A model generated the notes under the pieces. It saw only the letters and a program-made list of their open reading frames with translations, did no database searches and was not told the DNA's origin. This document shows, piece after piece, positions 37,849-46,237 of a stretch of DNA of 64,000 nt. The stretch comes from Bifidobacterium sp. 7101 (GTDB lineage Bacteria > Actinomycetota > Actinomycetes > Actinomycetales > Bifidobacteriaceae). The DNA is taken from the NCBI RefSeq assembly GCF_000499285.1, contig NZ_AWUN01000004.1:156533-220532 (forward strand). The letters are read 5' to 3'. Positions within the stretch are counted from its first letter, which is position 1; each line of letters begins with the position of its first letter. The translations under genes were made by a program, and so were the position numbers.

Positions 37849-39870
37849 TCAGATGTACTGGCCGCCGGGCAGATGCATGAAGTCCTCCACCTTGTTCCAT
37901 TTGACCGGGTATCCTGCTCCGTGGGCGCAGAAAACCGAATCAGGGGTGTTCTCCAGGTCGGACTCGGGGTCATAGCCGATGGAATCCACCACGGCATTTT
38001 GGTCCCGGCAGGGACGATACCCGTTGAAAAAACAGGTCAGATGCCCGCAACCGTGGCTATAGGCACTGACCTCCATGGCATAATCACGCATCTGCGATAC
38101 CGGTGCATCCCCCTCCAGCTCGACAACATCCCCGTCTGCCTGTGGCTCCGCAAAGTTACCCTTCATCCGATAAATATCTGACATGGCCCTGCCAAGATTC
38201 GCCTGGGGAACGGTGAGTCTGAAATGGTACCAGGGCTCCAGAAGTATACTGTGCGCCTTCATCAGCCCCTGCCGGACGGCCCGGTAGGTGGCCTGGCGGA
38301 AGTCCCCGCCTTCGGTGTGCTTGATGTGCCCGCGCCCATCCAACAAGGTTATGCACATATCGGTGATGGGCGACCCTGTCAGAACCCCCAGATGCTCTTT
38401 CTCCGCCAGGTGGGTCATGATAAGCCGCTGCCAGTTCCCGTCAAGGCGGTCCAAACTGCAGGTCGACGCGAAACTGAGGCCCCTGCCCGGCTCCGTGGGT
38501 TCCAGGAGCAGATGGACTTCGGCATAGTGGCGGAGGGGCTCAAAATGCCCGACCCCTTCAACCGGAGCAGCTATGGTCTCCCTGTATAGGATCCCGCCCT
38601 GACTGAAGGAGACCTGCATGCCGAACCGCCGCTCCAGCTCCTCCTGAATCACCTCCAACTGAACCTGGCCCATGATACGCAGGTGAATCTCCTGGAGCCG
38701 TTCCTGCCAGGCCACATGCAGGAGGGGATCCTCATCCTCCAGGATGCGCAAGGCGCTCAACAGGCGGTGCGGGTCCACCCCTTCGGCCTCGACTGCATAG
38801 GATAACACCGGCTCCAGCACAGGAGTCAGATCCTTCCGCTCGCACCCAAGCCCCTGCCCCGGACGTGTCAGGTCAAGGCCGGTTGCTGCCACGATGCTTC
38901 CGGCCTGGGCGCAGTCCGTCAAGGTATAGGAAGCTCCCGAGTAGACACGAAGCTGATCAACCGTCTCCCTGGTCTCAACGTGCCCGTTCTTCTCCATATC
39001 TCCGGCTGTCCCGTACGCCTTAACAACGGAACCCGATGCTTTGCTGGCTTCATCTCCATGACGGAGTTCGGTAGCCAAAGAGGATTTGACCGGCAGGGCG
39101 CCACCGGTCACCTTGAGCCAGGTCAACCTGGCACCCTTGTCATCATGCGATATTTTAAATACTCTTGCCCCGAACTGTTTGCCGTACACCGGCGAAAGGG
39201 TGTACCGCTCCAGCCCCTCAAGGAGAGCGTCGACCCCGTCCAGACGCAGGGCAGATCCAAGGAAACAGGGGAAGAGACAGCGGTCGGCAACCAACCTCGC
39301 CAGGCTCTCATCCGATATGCCCTGAGCCTTGAGGTACTCATCTATGACGTCCTCGCCAAGCAGGGCCACATCCTCCATATCGCCATACTCAAGTCCACGG
39401 CTCAAATCGATGCAGCCCGGAGACCAGCGTTGCCTGCAGCTTTCAAGGATGCGGGCGGCATCAGCACCAGGGGAATCCAACTTGTTGACGAAAATGAAAG
39501 TGGGTACCTCGTAGCGTGTCAGAAGCCGCCAAAGTGTATCGACATACCCTTCCAATCCAGCGGTTGCATCGACGACCAGAAGAGCATAATCCAAGACCGA
39601 CAGGACCCGCTCCATCTCGGCTGAGAAATCCACATGGCCGGGTGTATCGATGAGGGTCAGATCGACATCACGATAGGTCAGCCGGGCTGGCTTGGAGAAA
39701 ATGGTGATGCCACGTTGACGCTCCAGATCGTTGGTGTCCAGATAGGCATCGCCATGGTCCACCCTGCCCAGACGGCGAATTTCCCCGCCCTGGTAGAGCA
39801 TGGCCTCCGAGAGCGTGGTCTTGCCGGCATCGACATGCGCCAGCATCCCCACCACTATCCTCTTGGCCAT
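37849..39870 (-). CDS. TetM-like translational GTPase
   Basis: A 673-residue protein of the EF-G/TetM superfamily. GTPase motifs: G1 AHVDAGKTT (11-19), G2 with T56 (RGIT), G3 DTPGHVDF (75-82), G4 NKLD (129-132). Domain II, the domain IV-like RMGMQ-type segment and a C-terminal extension follow. It ends in Cys-rich PCRDQNA...VFCAHGAGYPVKWNKVEDFMHLP, of which only the final VEDxMHL is quoted; this end differs from that of Tet(M)/Tet(W) as I remember them. It may be a ribosomal protection protein for tetracycline or a ribosome-associated housekeeping paralogue. I cannot tell which from sequence. It is minus-strand, 43 bp downstream of the GH28-like gene. Confidence 0.75.
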   Translation of the reverse strand: MAKRIVVGMLAHVDAGKTTLSEAMLYQGGEIRRLGRVDHGDAYLDTNDLERQRGITIFSKPARLTYRDVDLTLIDTPGHVDFSAEMERVLSVLDYALLVVDATAGLEGYVDTLWRLLTRYEVPTFIFVNKLDSPGADAARILESCRQRWSPGCIDLSRGLEYGDMEDVALLGEDVIDEYLKAQGISDESLARLVADRCLFPCFLGSALRLDGVDALLEGLERYTLSPVYGKQFGARVFKISHDDKGARLTWLKVTGGALPVKSSLATELRHGDEASKASGSVVKAYGTAGDMEKNGHVETRETVDQLRVYSGASYTLTDCAQAGSIVAATGLDLTRPGQGLGCERKDLTPVLEPVLSYAVEAEGVDPHRLLSALRILEDEDPLLHVAWQERLQEIHLRIMGQVQLEVIQEELERRFGMQVSFSQGGILYRETIAAPVEGVGHFEPLRHYAEVHLLLEPTEPGRGLSFASTCSLDRLDGNWQRLIMTHLAEKEHLGVLTGSPITDMCITLLDGRGHIKHTEGGDFRQATYRAVRQGLMKAHSILLEPWYHFRLTVPQANLGRAMSDIYRMKGNFAEPQADGDVVELEGDAPVSQMRDYAMEVSAYSHGCGHLTCFFNGYRPCRDQNAVVDSIGYDPESDLENTPDSVFCAHGAGYPVKWNKVEDFMHLPGGQYI

Positions 39871-39913
39871 GCCTTGCTCCTTGACCGATTCAATCCGCGC
39901 TCCGGCCTACACA

Positions 39914-42478
39914 TTACCCGGCCAGATGCCCAGGAAGGACTTCGACCCGAACACGTTCACGGATGACCATGCCATCCTTGTCCATACGAAAAGTCAAGGT
40001 CCAACGGCCTGGTCGGCTGGGCCGCCAAGTCAGCCAGCCGTTTTCACAACGCGCCCCATCAGGCGGATCCTCCAAATAGATCCGGCATGCATGAGCAGCT
40101 TCAGGCTGAGCTGGATCGCGTGCGGGCACTTCCATGGTCAGCGTCTCGCCAAGAGCGACCTTGCAGTCCTTGATCGGCAGAAAGTATGGTGGATGAACTC
40201 TTGCCAAAAAGCGTTTGCAGCCTGCATTCTTATAGCAGTACCCCGAAGCCGCATCCGCCACGGTCGGATACGGATACTGATGGTCCGGAGGCGTGCCGGG
40301 TTCCGGAGATGTAAGTCTGACAGTCTGAATCTGGATTCCAGATGGCACGCAGAACCTGTTGACCCGGGTTGCGCGAAAGGGCTCATCGGGCAGGCACTCA
40401 AATCCGGTCCGCCGTTTGCATCGAGCCTCGACCAGGACCAGACTGGGCATGTCCCCACTGCTATGCAGCCCTTTTAGCTTCCCGCCTTCCACATCGTCGA
40501 GCACTATGGGTGCCCGCCCGTCGGGCGCATCAGTAGACAGGTCGATGCCTTCCATCACCAGGTCATCGACATGACGCGCATAGAGCCCGTAGGCCGGCAG
40601 GATGCCGAATTGGACAGGCTCGGGGTAATCCCGCACTCCCTCAGGCACATTGAAAGGATCGTCCTGCCAAGTCTCGCCTTGCGGATTCCATCGCACCCTG
40701 GGCAGCAGCATCGCATCATCACCATGTGGCTCGACCATCCAATGGATTCGTTGCTCGACAGGCGGCCAATCAGTTTCAGCGCATTTCCAATGCGTATCGA
40801 AGCACCGCTGCTCAACAGCATCCCGCATGCTCAACCCGCCGCGAAATCGTACGCTCAAATCCTTGAGCCGAATATTCTCCAGACGGCCATCCAAGCATCC
40901 GGCAAGAATGATCGGGTATCTGGGTTCAACATCGATGGCATGCAGGTGGCTCACGCTGATGCCCACTGCACGAGCGCACCGGGCCGCGCCGATGGCATTG
41001 CCCATTTCGGCTGCGTCCTGCTGCGTAAGGACCCGATCCATACCGGGAAGATAGGCCTCGGCCGAGCTGTCGTATCGCCAAGGGTGCCTGGCGCCATGGG
41101 CATCAACCCACCAATTGGCTGAATTCAAGCGTATCGGATCCCGCTGATCCACCACGCGCAGCCGGTTGCCGTCAGACATGGTCACTTGCTGAAACCGATG
41201 TGCAGGGGCATACCGACGTACAAGGTACCTGTCATACCCAGGCCTGTCAGGCAGAACCCAGTTGGTATCATCCAGCCTGATCCGTCCGTCATCGCTCACG
41301 CGCTCATCCCGATGTCGGCCAGTGACCGGGAAACGTGCCCTATCACCCGTACGAATAAACAGCGGACACGTTACATCGGCCATATCCACGTCTTCAACAC
41401 GCACATCACGCACGTCCGACCCATCGGTGGCCTCGATGGCCAGGCCGAAACAGTGTCGGAAAACAACCTTTCGAACAGTTACACGCTCATAGCCACAGGT
41501 CGCCTCTGTCCCCAGCTTGATCCTGCCGATAGGCCCAATGCCAGGATGGCAGGAGACCCGGTCCACCGACGGAAGCCCGTTGAGAACCGAACCTAGGTCG
41601 TAACCCGAAACCTGGCAGTTCTCGATAAGTATATTGCGTGAAGGGGCGAACCGGCCCGACGCATATGAGGCTTTGACCACGATGGCATCATCATGGGGCG
41701 AGTTGACGCGACACCCGCGAACGGTGATATCCTCCACAGAATCCAAATCGATGCCATCACGGTTGGTGTCTATGGTCAGCCCTTCCACAAGCAGGTTCCG
41801 GCAACCGGTAGCGATGACAGCGAAGTGGCCGCCTGCTAGTATCTCAAAGCCGCTGAGCGTGACATCCTGACAGTCTCGCAAAGCAATGGCTTTGTTGCCA
41901 AACCATTCACCATCATGACCATGGCTGTTGCGCAGGGCAGGAAGTGCCGGGTCCGCATATGTGAGAGCTTGGCGACGGATTCCGTTCGCATCCGTCCAAG
42001 AACCATCGATCCTGCCCGGACCGTCAATAGAGACCCCGTGAATATGTTCGCCCAGAATCAGGCTGTTGCGCAGATAGGAATGCGCATGATCCTGCAAACC
42101 CACATAGCGATTGATCTCAGGCTCGTCATAGTTGCCGCCTTGGCCCCGCTGTCGAAACGACTCGCCCTGCACATCACAGACACCGTGTCGAATATCCGTA
42201 CGGGCGGCTGCCAGGACAGCACCTTTCTCCAGGTGGATGCGGATGCCGCTGCGCAGATGTACTGAGTAGAGCAGAAAGCGCCCCGGAGGCACAATCACCA
42301 TGCCCTGCCTCCTACTCGATGCAGCGAGAAGCGCCCGATTGAATGCACGCGTATTGGTGCCCGGATCAGCATCAGGGGAGGCTCCGTAGTCAAGCACGGA
42401 ACAGCCGGACGACCCTGCGGATGGGCCATCCGGCACAGACAAACCCTGGCAGCCATTGGCAATGGGTATGTGATACAC
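39914..42478 (-). CDS. GH28/pectinase-like right-handed beta-helix protein
   Basis: An 854-residue protein without signal peptide. Residues ~20-110 resemble the pectate-lyase superfamily N-cap (LDYGASPDADPGTNTRAFNRAL). The middle shows the GH28 catalytic signatures: TNRDGIDLDSVEDITV (NTDGID in classic GH28) and SPHDDAIVVKAS (GDDCIAIKSG), then GPIGRIKLGTE in place of the G-H-G His motif. Beta-helix repeats extend to ~670. A C-terminal ~70-residue Ig-like/fibronectin-like module ends VEVLPGHLAG. GAGGAG lies 6 bp before the GTG start at 42478. The likely role is intracellular pectic/rhamnogalacturonan oligosaccharide hydrolysis; the missing classical His makes the enzyme class uncertain. Confidence 0.65.
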   Translation of the reverse strand: MYHIPIANGCQGLSVPDGPSAGSSGCSVLDYGASPDADPGTNTRAFNRALLAASSRRQGMVIVPPGRFLLYSVHLRSGIRIHLEKGAVLAAARTDIRHGVCDVQGESFRQRGQGGNYDEPEINRYVGLQDHAHSYLRNSLILGEHIHGVSIDGPGRIDGSWTDANGIRRQALTYADPALPALRNSHGHDGEWFGNKAIALRDCQDVTLSGFEILAGGHFAVIATGCRNLLVEGLTIDTNRDGIDLDSVEDITVRGCRVNSPHDDAIVVKASYASGRFAPSRNILIENCQVSGYDLGSVLNGLPSVDRVSCHPGIGPIGRIKLGTEATCGYERVTVRKVVFRHCFGLAIEATDGSDVRDVRVEDVDMADVTCPLFIRTGDRARFPVTGRHRDERVSDDGRIRLDDTNWVLPDRPGYDRYLVRRYAPAHRFQQVTMSDGNRLRVVDQRDPIRLNSANWWVDAHGARHPWRYDSSAEAYLPGMDRVLTQQDAAEMGNAIGAARCARAVGISVSHLHAIDVEPRYPIILAGCLDGRLENIRLKDLSVRFRGGLSMRDAVEQRCFDTHWKCAETDWPPVEQRIHWMVEPHGDDAMLLPRVRWNPQGETWQDDPFNVPEGVRDYPEPVQFGILPAYGLYARHVDDLVMEGIDLSTDAPDGRAPIVLDDVEGGKLKGLHSSGDMPSLVLVEARCKRRTGFECLPDEPFRATRVNRFCVPSGIQIQTVRLTSPEPGTPPDHQYPYPTVADAASGYCYKNAGCKRFLARVHPPYFLPIKDCKVALGETLTMEVPARDPAQPEAAHACRIYLEDPPDGARCENGWLTWRPSRPGRWTLTFRMDKDGMVIRERVRVEVLPGHLAG

Positions 42479-42632
42479 GTGGCTCTCCTCGAGGAATCAA
42501 ACCGATGTACTCACAGCGACAGATTACCCACCGCCGAACATGACGATCACCGAATTGCCAACGATTGCCATGACCTGGCGACAATTTTCAGAATCGGCCA
42601 AGGGCAGGTTGAAATATCGAGGATGTCTGGTT

Positions 42633-43451
42633 TCATCCAGAGGCGACCACCTGGTAGGTCAGGTCGTGGATGGTCCTACCGGCCTGCATGCCCTTGCGCT
42701 CGAAATTGGTCACAATACGGCCCTCAAATCGATTTGACTCGATGAAGTCCCCGTGGGGCATCTCTTCGGCCAGTGCGGCAGTCCCTTTGCCTACATGGCC
42801 CAAAGGCAGCCTAACCCTTCTATCGCCTAAATTGCACAGACCCGGATGGCCATCCAGTACTTCATGCACATGCAAAGCGTAGTCATCGATGTCCGTAGCT
42901 ATCCGCCAAAGTCCTCCCTCGTGCAGGCATAGCACCACCGCGTCGGCCAGGGCTGGCTGAATCAGCCGACGCTTGTGATGCTTGGTCTTGGGCCAGGGAT
43001 CCGGAAAGAAGGTCCAGAGTTCGTCGACCAGGTTCACAGCCAGGTGCTCCAGCAGGTCTGGGGCATTGACCTGGGCCAGCCTCAGGTTGGTAAGCCCATC
43101 CTTGCCTGCCATGAGCATGGTGTGGGCCAGGCCGGGACGGTAGACCTCCAAGGCAAGGTAGTTGCGTTCAGGATGGCTGCGGGCAGCAGCCACGATGTTC
43201 TCGCCCTGACCGGATCCGATTTCGATGGTCAGCGGCGCTCGTCGCCCCCAGATTCGATCAACCGCTTCCTGATCCAGTTGCAGATTCTGAGCCACCGACA
43301 GAGGGGATCCTTCCCCAGGCAAATCCAGCATGTAGAGTGCGGAATAACGCTGCCAAGCAGCTTCCAGGCGGGGACTGAGCCTGCCGGAGCGCAGGACGTA
43401 AGAGACGATGGTCCTACGGTTGGATTTCTGTGGTTGCTCAGTATTTTTCAC
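42633..43451 (-). CDS. trmB: tRNA (guanine-N7-)-methyltransferase
   Basis: TrmB makes m7G46 in the variable loop of tRNAs using SAM. The 272-residue protein has the SAM-binding EIGSGQGENIV, the acidic YLALEVYRPGL, and the catalytic WTFFPDPWPKTKHHKRR motif (PDPWxKxxHxxRR), which is diagnostic. TIVSYVLRSGRLSP at the start is the usual N-terminal motif (R-x-x-R-x-F-V-x-R). The start is a GTG at 43451, with GAAGG directly adjacent and therefore a poor ribosome binding site. A seven-codon leader frame (ATG AAG GGT...) overlaps it; this may be incidental. Divergent from galE. Confidence 0.93.
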   Translation of the reverse strand: MKNTEQPQKSNRRTIVSYVLRSGRLSPRLEAAWQRYSALYMLDLPGEGSPLSVAQNLQLDQEAVDRIWGRRAPLTIEIGSGQGENIVAAARSHPERNYLALEVYRPGLAHTMLMAGKDGLTNLRLAQVNAPDLLEHLAVNLVDELWTFFPDPWPKTKHHKRRLIQPALADAVVLCLHEGGLWRIATDIDDYALHVHEVLDGHPGLCNLGDRRVRLPLGHVGKGTAALAEEMPHGDFIESNRFEGRIVTNFERKGMQAGRTIHDLTYQVVASG

Positions 43452-43510
43452 CCTTCATGTATATCCTAAATGTGGCAGCTCCATGGCCTGTGGCGCGTTT
43501 GTTTCCGTGA

Positions 43511-43557
43511 TATACTCAAATTGAAACAAAAAAGAACATTTATACTCAAAATTGAAC
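43511..43557. promoter_or_regulatory. Tandem 17-bp direct repeats upstream of galE
   Basis: Two near-identical copies, TATACTCAAATTGAAAC (43511-43527) and TATACTCAAAATTGAAC (43541-43557), are spaced exactly 30 bp apart (about three helical turns). They lie 39 bp before the galE start and between galE and trmB. Phased repeats of this kind often bind a regulator. TATACT could also serve as a -10 box. Confidence 0.5.
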
Positions 43558-43595
43558 ATGATCGCGTCTGCGGTCTTCAGAGAAAGGCGAGGAAA

Positions 43596-44606
43596 ATGGC
43601 CATTCTGGTGACAGGAGGGTGCGGATATATCGGCGCCCATGTGGTCCACGCCCTGCAGGAGGCAGGCAAGGAGGTCGTCGTGGTTGACGACCTCAGCTAT
43701 GGCAAACCCAGCCGGATCGGCGATGCCCGTCTTTATGGCGCTGACGTGGCCGCGCCGGGGGCCGACCAGCGTCTGGCTGAGATCATCAAGGCAAACAAGG
43801 TCGACTCGGTCATCCACTTCGCCGCCCGCAAGCAGGTGGGCGAGTCCGTGGAGAAGCCCATCTGGTACTACCAGCAGAACCTGAACGGCATGATCAACGT
43901 CCTATCCGCCATGGCAAAGACCGACGCCAAGAAGCTGGTCTTCTCCAGCTCGGCCGCAACCTACGGCGAGCCCCCGGTCGATGTGGTCCCCGAGGACGTG
44001 CAGCCCATGGTCCCCATCAACCCTTACGGCCAGACCAAGCTGGTCGGCGAGTGGATGGCCCGGGCCTGCGAGCAGCCTTACGGCATCCGCTTCTGCGCCC
44101 TGCGCTACTTCAACGTGGCCGGCTGCGGACCGGTCAGTCTGGAGGACCCGGCGGTCCTCAACCTGATTCCCATGCTCTTCGACAGACTGCGGCAGGGCAA
44201 GGCGCCAGCCATCTTCGGTGACGACTACCCCACCCCTGACGGCACCTGCGTACGTGACTACATCCACGTCTCCGACCTGGCCGACGCTCACATCGCCGCC
44301 CTGGACTATCTTGACCGCGACCAGCGCCGCTACGATGCCTTCAACGTGGGTACAGGCCAGGGCACATCCGTTCGCCAGATTGTGGACGAGGTCAAGAAGG
44401 TGACTGGTCTGCCCTTCACCGAAGCCATCAAGCCCCGCCGTGCCGGAGACCCGCCGCACCTGATCGGCGACCCCACCCGGATCAACACCGAGATGGGCTG
44501 GCATGCCAAGTATGGCGTCGAAGAGATCGTCGAATCAGCATGGAAGGCCTGGCAGGCCAACCCTGCCCACCACATCGACACCGATGGCTGGCAGCAGCAG
44601 GACTAG
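43596..44606 (+). CDS. galE: UDP-glucose 4-epimerase
   Basis: The 336-residue enzyme interconverts UDP-glucose and UDP-galactose in the Leloir pathway. The N-terminal Rossmann motif is VTGGCGYIGAH (GxxGxxG). VVDDLSYG binds NAD ribose, SSSAATYGEP carries the catalytic Ser, and YGQTKLVGEW carries the Tyr-x-x-x-Lys pair. FNVAGCG and DGTCVRDYIHVSDLADAH are further family motifs. The start at 43596 follows GAGGAA; the frame continues upstream through the repeats. Bifidobacteria use GalE in galactose and human/insect glycan metabolism and often carry several copies. A tRNA pair follows. Confidence 0.95.
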   Translation: MAILVTGGCGYIGAHVVHALQEAGKEVVVVDDLSYGKPSRIGDARLYGADVAAPGADQRLAEIIKANKVDSVIHFAARKQVGESVEKPIWYYQQNLNGMINVLSAMAKTDAKKLVFSSSAATYGEPPVDVVPEDVQPMVPINPYGQTKLVGEWMARACEQPYGIRFCALRYFNVAGCGPVSLEDPAVLNLIPMLFDRLRQGKAPAIFGDDYPTPDGTCVRDYIHVSDLADAHIAALDYLDRDQRRYDAFNVGTGQGTSVRQIVDEVKKVTGLPFTEAIKPRRAGDPPHLIGDPTRINTEMGWHAKYGVEEIVESAWKAWQANPAHHIDTDGWQQQD

Positions 44607-44678
44607 GCAGCGACGCGCCGGGGCTTGCATTCCTCCGGCGCTCATGTAAACTTTCCTCTTGGCTGTTCGAGCAGCCTC

Positions 44679-44752
44679 GGCTCCGTAGCTCAGTTGGTTA
44701 GAGCGCCGCCCTGTCACGGCGGAGGTCACCGGTTCAAGTCCGGCCGGAGTCG
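44679..44752 (+). tRNA. tRNA-Asp (GTC)
   Basis: A 74-nt cloverleaf: acceptor GGCTCCG/CGGAGTC, anticodon stem CCGCC/GGCGG with loop CTGTCAC (anticodon GTC), T loop TTCAAGT and discriminator G. The outermost pair of the T stem (A-C) does not pair. The CCA is not encoded. Confidence 0.95.
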
Positions 44753-44765
44753 CTGGGAATGGTCT

Positions 44766-44788
44766 GACCCGGTTTGTCCGGGTCTTTT
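44766..44788 (+). terminator. Intrinsic terminator between tRNA-Asp and tRNA-Phe
   Basis: The 7-bp stem GACCCGG / CCGGGTC with a 5-nt loop is followed by TTTT, ending tRNA-Asp transcription before tRNA-Phe or forming a processing stem between them. Confidence 0.7.
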
Positions 44789-44799
44789 CGACTGTTCAT

Positions 44800-44875
44800 G
44801 GCTCTGTAGCTCAGTTGGTAGAGCGAGCGACTGAAAATCGCTAGGTCAACGGTTCGATCCCGCTCGGAGCCACCA
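44800..44875 (+). tRNA. tRNA-Phe (GAA)
   Basis: A 73-nt cloverleaf plus encoded CCA: acceptor GGCTCTG/CGGAGCC, D stem GCTC/GAGC, anticodon loop CTGAAAA (anticodon GAA), T loop TTCGATC and discriminator A. The tRNA starts 12 bp after the terminator-like hairpin. Confidence 0.96.
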
Positions 44876-44878
44876 GCC

Positions 44879-44917
44879 ATTAAGCCCCTGAGATTCATAG
44901 GAATCCAGGGGCTTAAT
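44879..44917. terminator. Bidirectional terminator between tRNA-Phe and the phosphatase gene
   Basis: A long hairpin: ATTAAGCCCCTG / CAGGGGCTTAAT (12 bp) continues past an unpaired A into GATTC / GAATC with a 4-nt loop. A/T flanks on both sides suit termination of the tRNA (plus) and of the convergent phosphatase gene (minus). Confidence 0.8.
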
Positions 44918-44940
44918 TGATATTTGCATTCATCTATCGT

Positions 44941-45480
44941 TCAGGACAGCTGACGCACTACCCAGTCGACGATGTATGGCGCAGTGTGCTCGATCTGATC
45001 GATGGCCACCTCGAACTCACGGGGGCCGCCATACCAGGGGTCCACCAGATCGATTTGGCTCTCACGGCCCGGCGCTGGCTTGGGCAGATCCGGGTCGAAG
45101 CTACGGTACAGGTGAACGGCCGATTGCTTGCCTGAGGGCAGCAGACGCAGCAGGGCGCGCATATGGTCGGCCGTCATGGGCAGCAGCAGGTCGGCGTCTT
45201 CGGCCTCCTCCCGGGTGATTCGGTGGGCGAAGTGGTCAGCCGGCACCTCATAGCCCCGCTCGCGCAGCACCTTCTGGGCACGCCGATCTATGGGGTTGCC
45301 GAACTCCTCGTCGCTGACGCCGCTGGATTCCACTCTGACCTGGTCCTCATCCAGTCCGCGATCTCGGAAGAACTTGCGCAGGATGACCTCAGCCATGGGT
45401 GACCGGCAGATGTTGCCAGTGCAGACGGTCATGACGTGGTAGGGACCCAGTGAGGCCTTTCCTTCAGAATCCTGGCCCAT
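44941..45480 (-). CDS. Low-molecular-weight protein-tyrosine phosphatase
   Basis: A 179-residue cytoplasmic phosphatase. The active-site P-loop is VCTGNICRS (C20, R26) and the general acid is the Asp of DPWYGG (~D147). These two motifs define the family. Bacterial members dephosphorylate tyrosine kinases of capsule synthesis or, in actinobacteria (PtpA), other targets; the substrate is unknown here. The ATG at 45480 overlaps the folA stop (TGATG) and has GGAAGG upstream, so it is translationally coupled to folA. The ~13-residue N-terminal extension precedes the first strand. Confidence 0.9.
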   Translation of the reverse strand: MGQDSEGKASLGPYHVMTVCTGNICRSPMAEVILRKFFRDRGLDEDQVRVESSGVSDEEFGNPIDRRAQKVLRERGYEVPADHFAHRITREEAEDADLLLPMTADHMRALLRLLPSGKQSAVHLYRSFDPDLPKPAPGRESQIDLVDPWYGGPREFEVAIDQIEHTAPYIVDWVVRQLS

Positions 45481-46148
45481 CAACGCACCTTCCCATACGT
45501 GATGTACCGGAAACGCCTGATGGCCGCCGCCTGGTCCGGTTTGGCAGGAGTCATCCACTGGGTCTTGTCGCGCACCTGCCAGAATCGCTTGCTGACCAGC
45601 TCCTCCATATCGGGCACAAAGACATCAGCCTGAGTCTGCAGGTCCAGGTCGGTCACGTAGGCCGCATCTGCCAGCGGAAAGAAGGTGCTGAAGACCCCCG
45701 CGCCGCCGATGACCCAGATTTCACTGCGATCCATCCCATCGTCGGGAATGGCTTCCTGCCTGGCCAGCTCCAGAGCATCGTCGGCTGCAGATACCACAGT
45801 GGCGCCTGGCGCATGGAACCCCGGGTCGCTGGAGAGAATGATGTTGTCCCTCTTGGGCAGGGGCCGCTCCCCCATGGAGATCCAGGTCCGCCGCCCCATG
45901 ATGACAGGATGAGATACGGTCAACTCCTTGAAATGCCGCATGTCCTCGCTCAGATGCCAGGGCAGCGCATTGTGGTAACCGATGGCGCCGCGCCGACCGT
46001 CAGTGGCCTGCGCCTGCGCCCAGATCATATTCACCGATGAGCGGCGGCCTATCTCTTCTTCCTGATGCCGCCATTCCTCATCGCCTAGAAGCCCGGCCTG
46101 ACCGGGCTCGGGTTCGTGATAGCCGCTGCGACTATTGTCATGCTCCAT
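45480..46148 (-). CDS. folA: Dihydrofolate reductase
   Basis: DHFR reduces dihydrofolate to tetrahydrofolate with NADPH, regenerating the cofactor oxidised by ThyA. The 222-residue protein has an extra ~40 polar residues before the domain starts at MIWAQAQA. The Met20-loop region AIGYHNALPWHLSEDM carries the folate-binding acidic residue, IMGRRTWISM binds NADPH, and WVIGGAGVF is the glycine loop. The extension could be genuine: AGGAG lies ~12 bp before ATG 46148, and no better start is closer. It lies downstream of thyA (89-bp gap) on the same strand. Confidence 0.93.
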   Translation of the reverse strand: MEHDNSRSGYHEPEPGQAGLLGDEEWRHQEEEIGRRSSVNMIWAQAQATDGRRGAIGYHNALPWHLSEDMRHFKELTVSHPVIMGRRTWISMGERPLPKRDNIILSSDPGFHAPGATVVSAADDALELARQEAIPDDGMDRSEIWVIGGAGVFSTFFPLADAAYVTDLDLQTQADVFVPDMEELVSKRFWQVRDKTQWMTPAKPDQAAAIRRFRYITYGKVR

Positions 46149-46237
46149 CTGTTGTGTTCACTCCTCATAGTGAGTAGATATACGAGTACATTCTAATCTT
46201 CGGATTCGACGGTGCCCGTATTCGGCTCAGCGCACCA

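Noticed and set aside
35760..42478. Whole xylB-to-GH28 segment as a complete mobile element
   Set aside because: Only a very short integrase-like frame is present and no second att repeat was found by eye. I list the scar but not an element.
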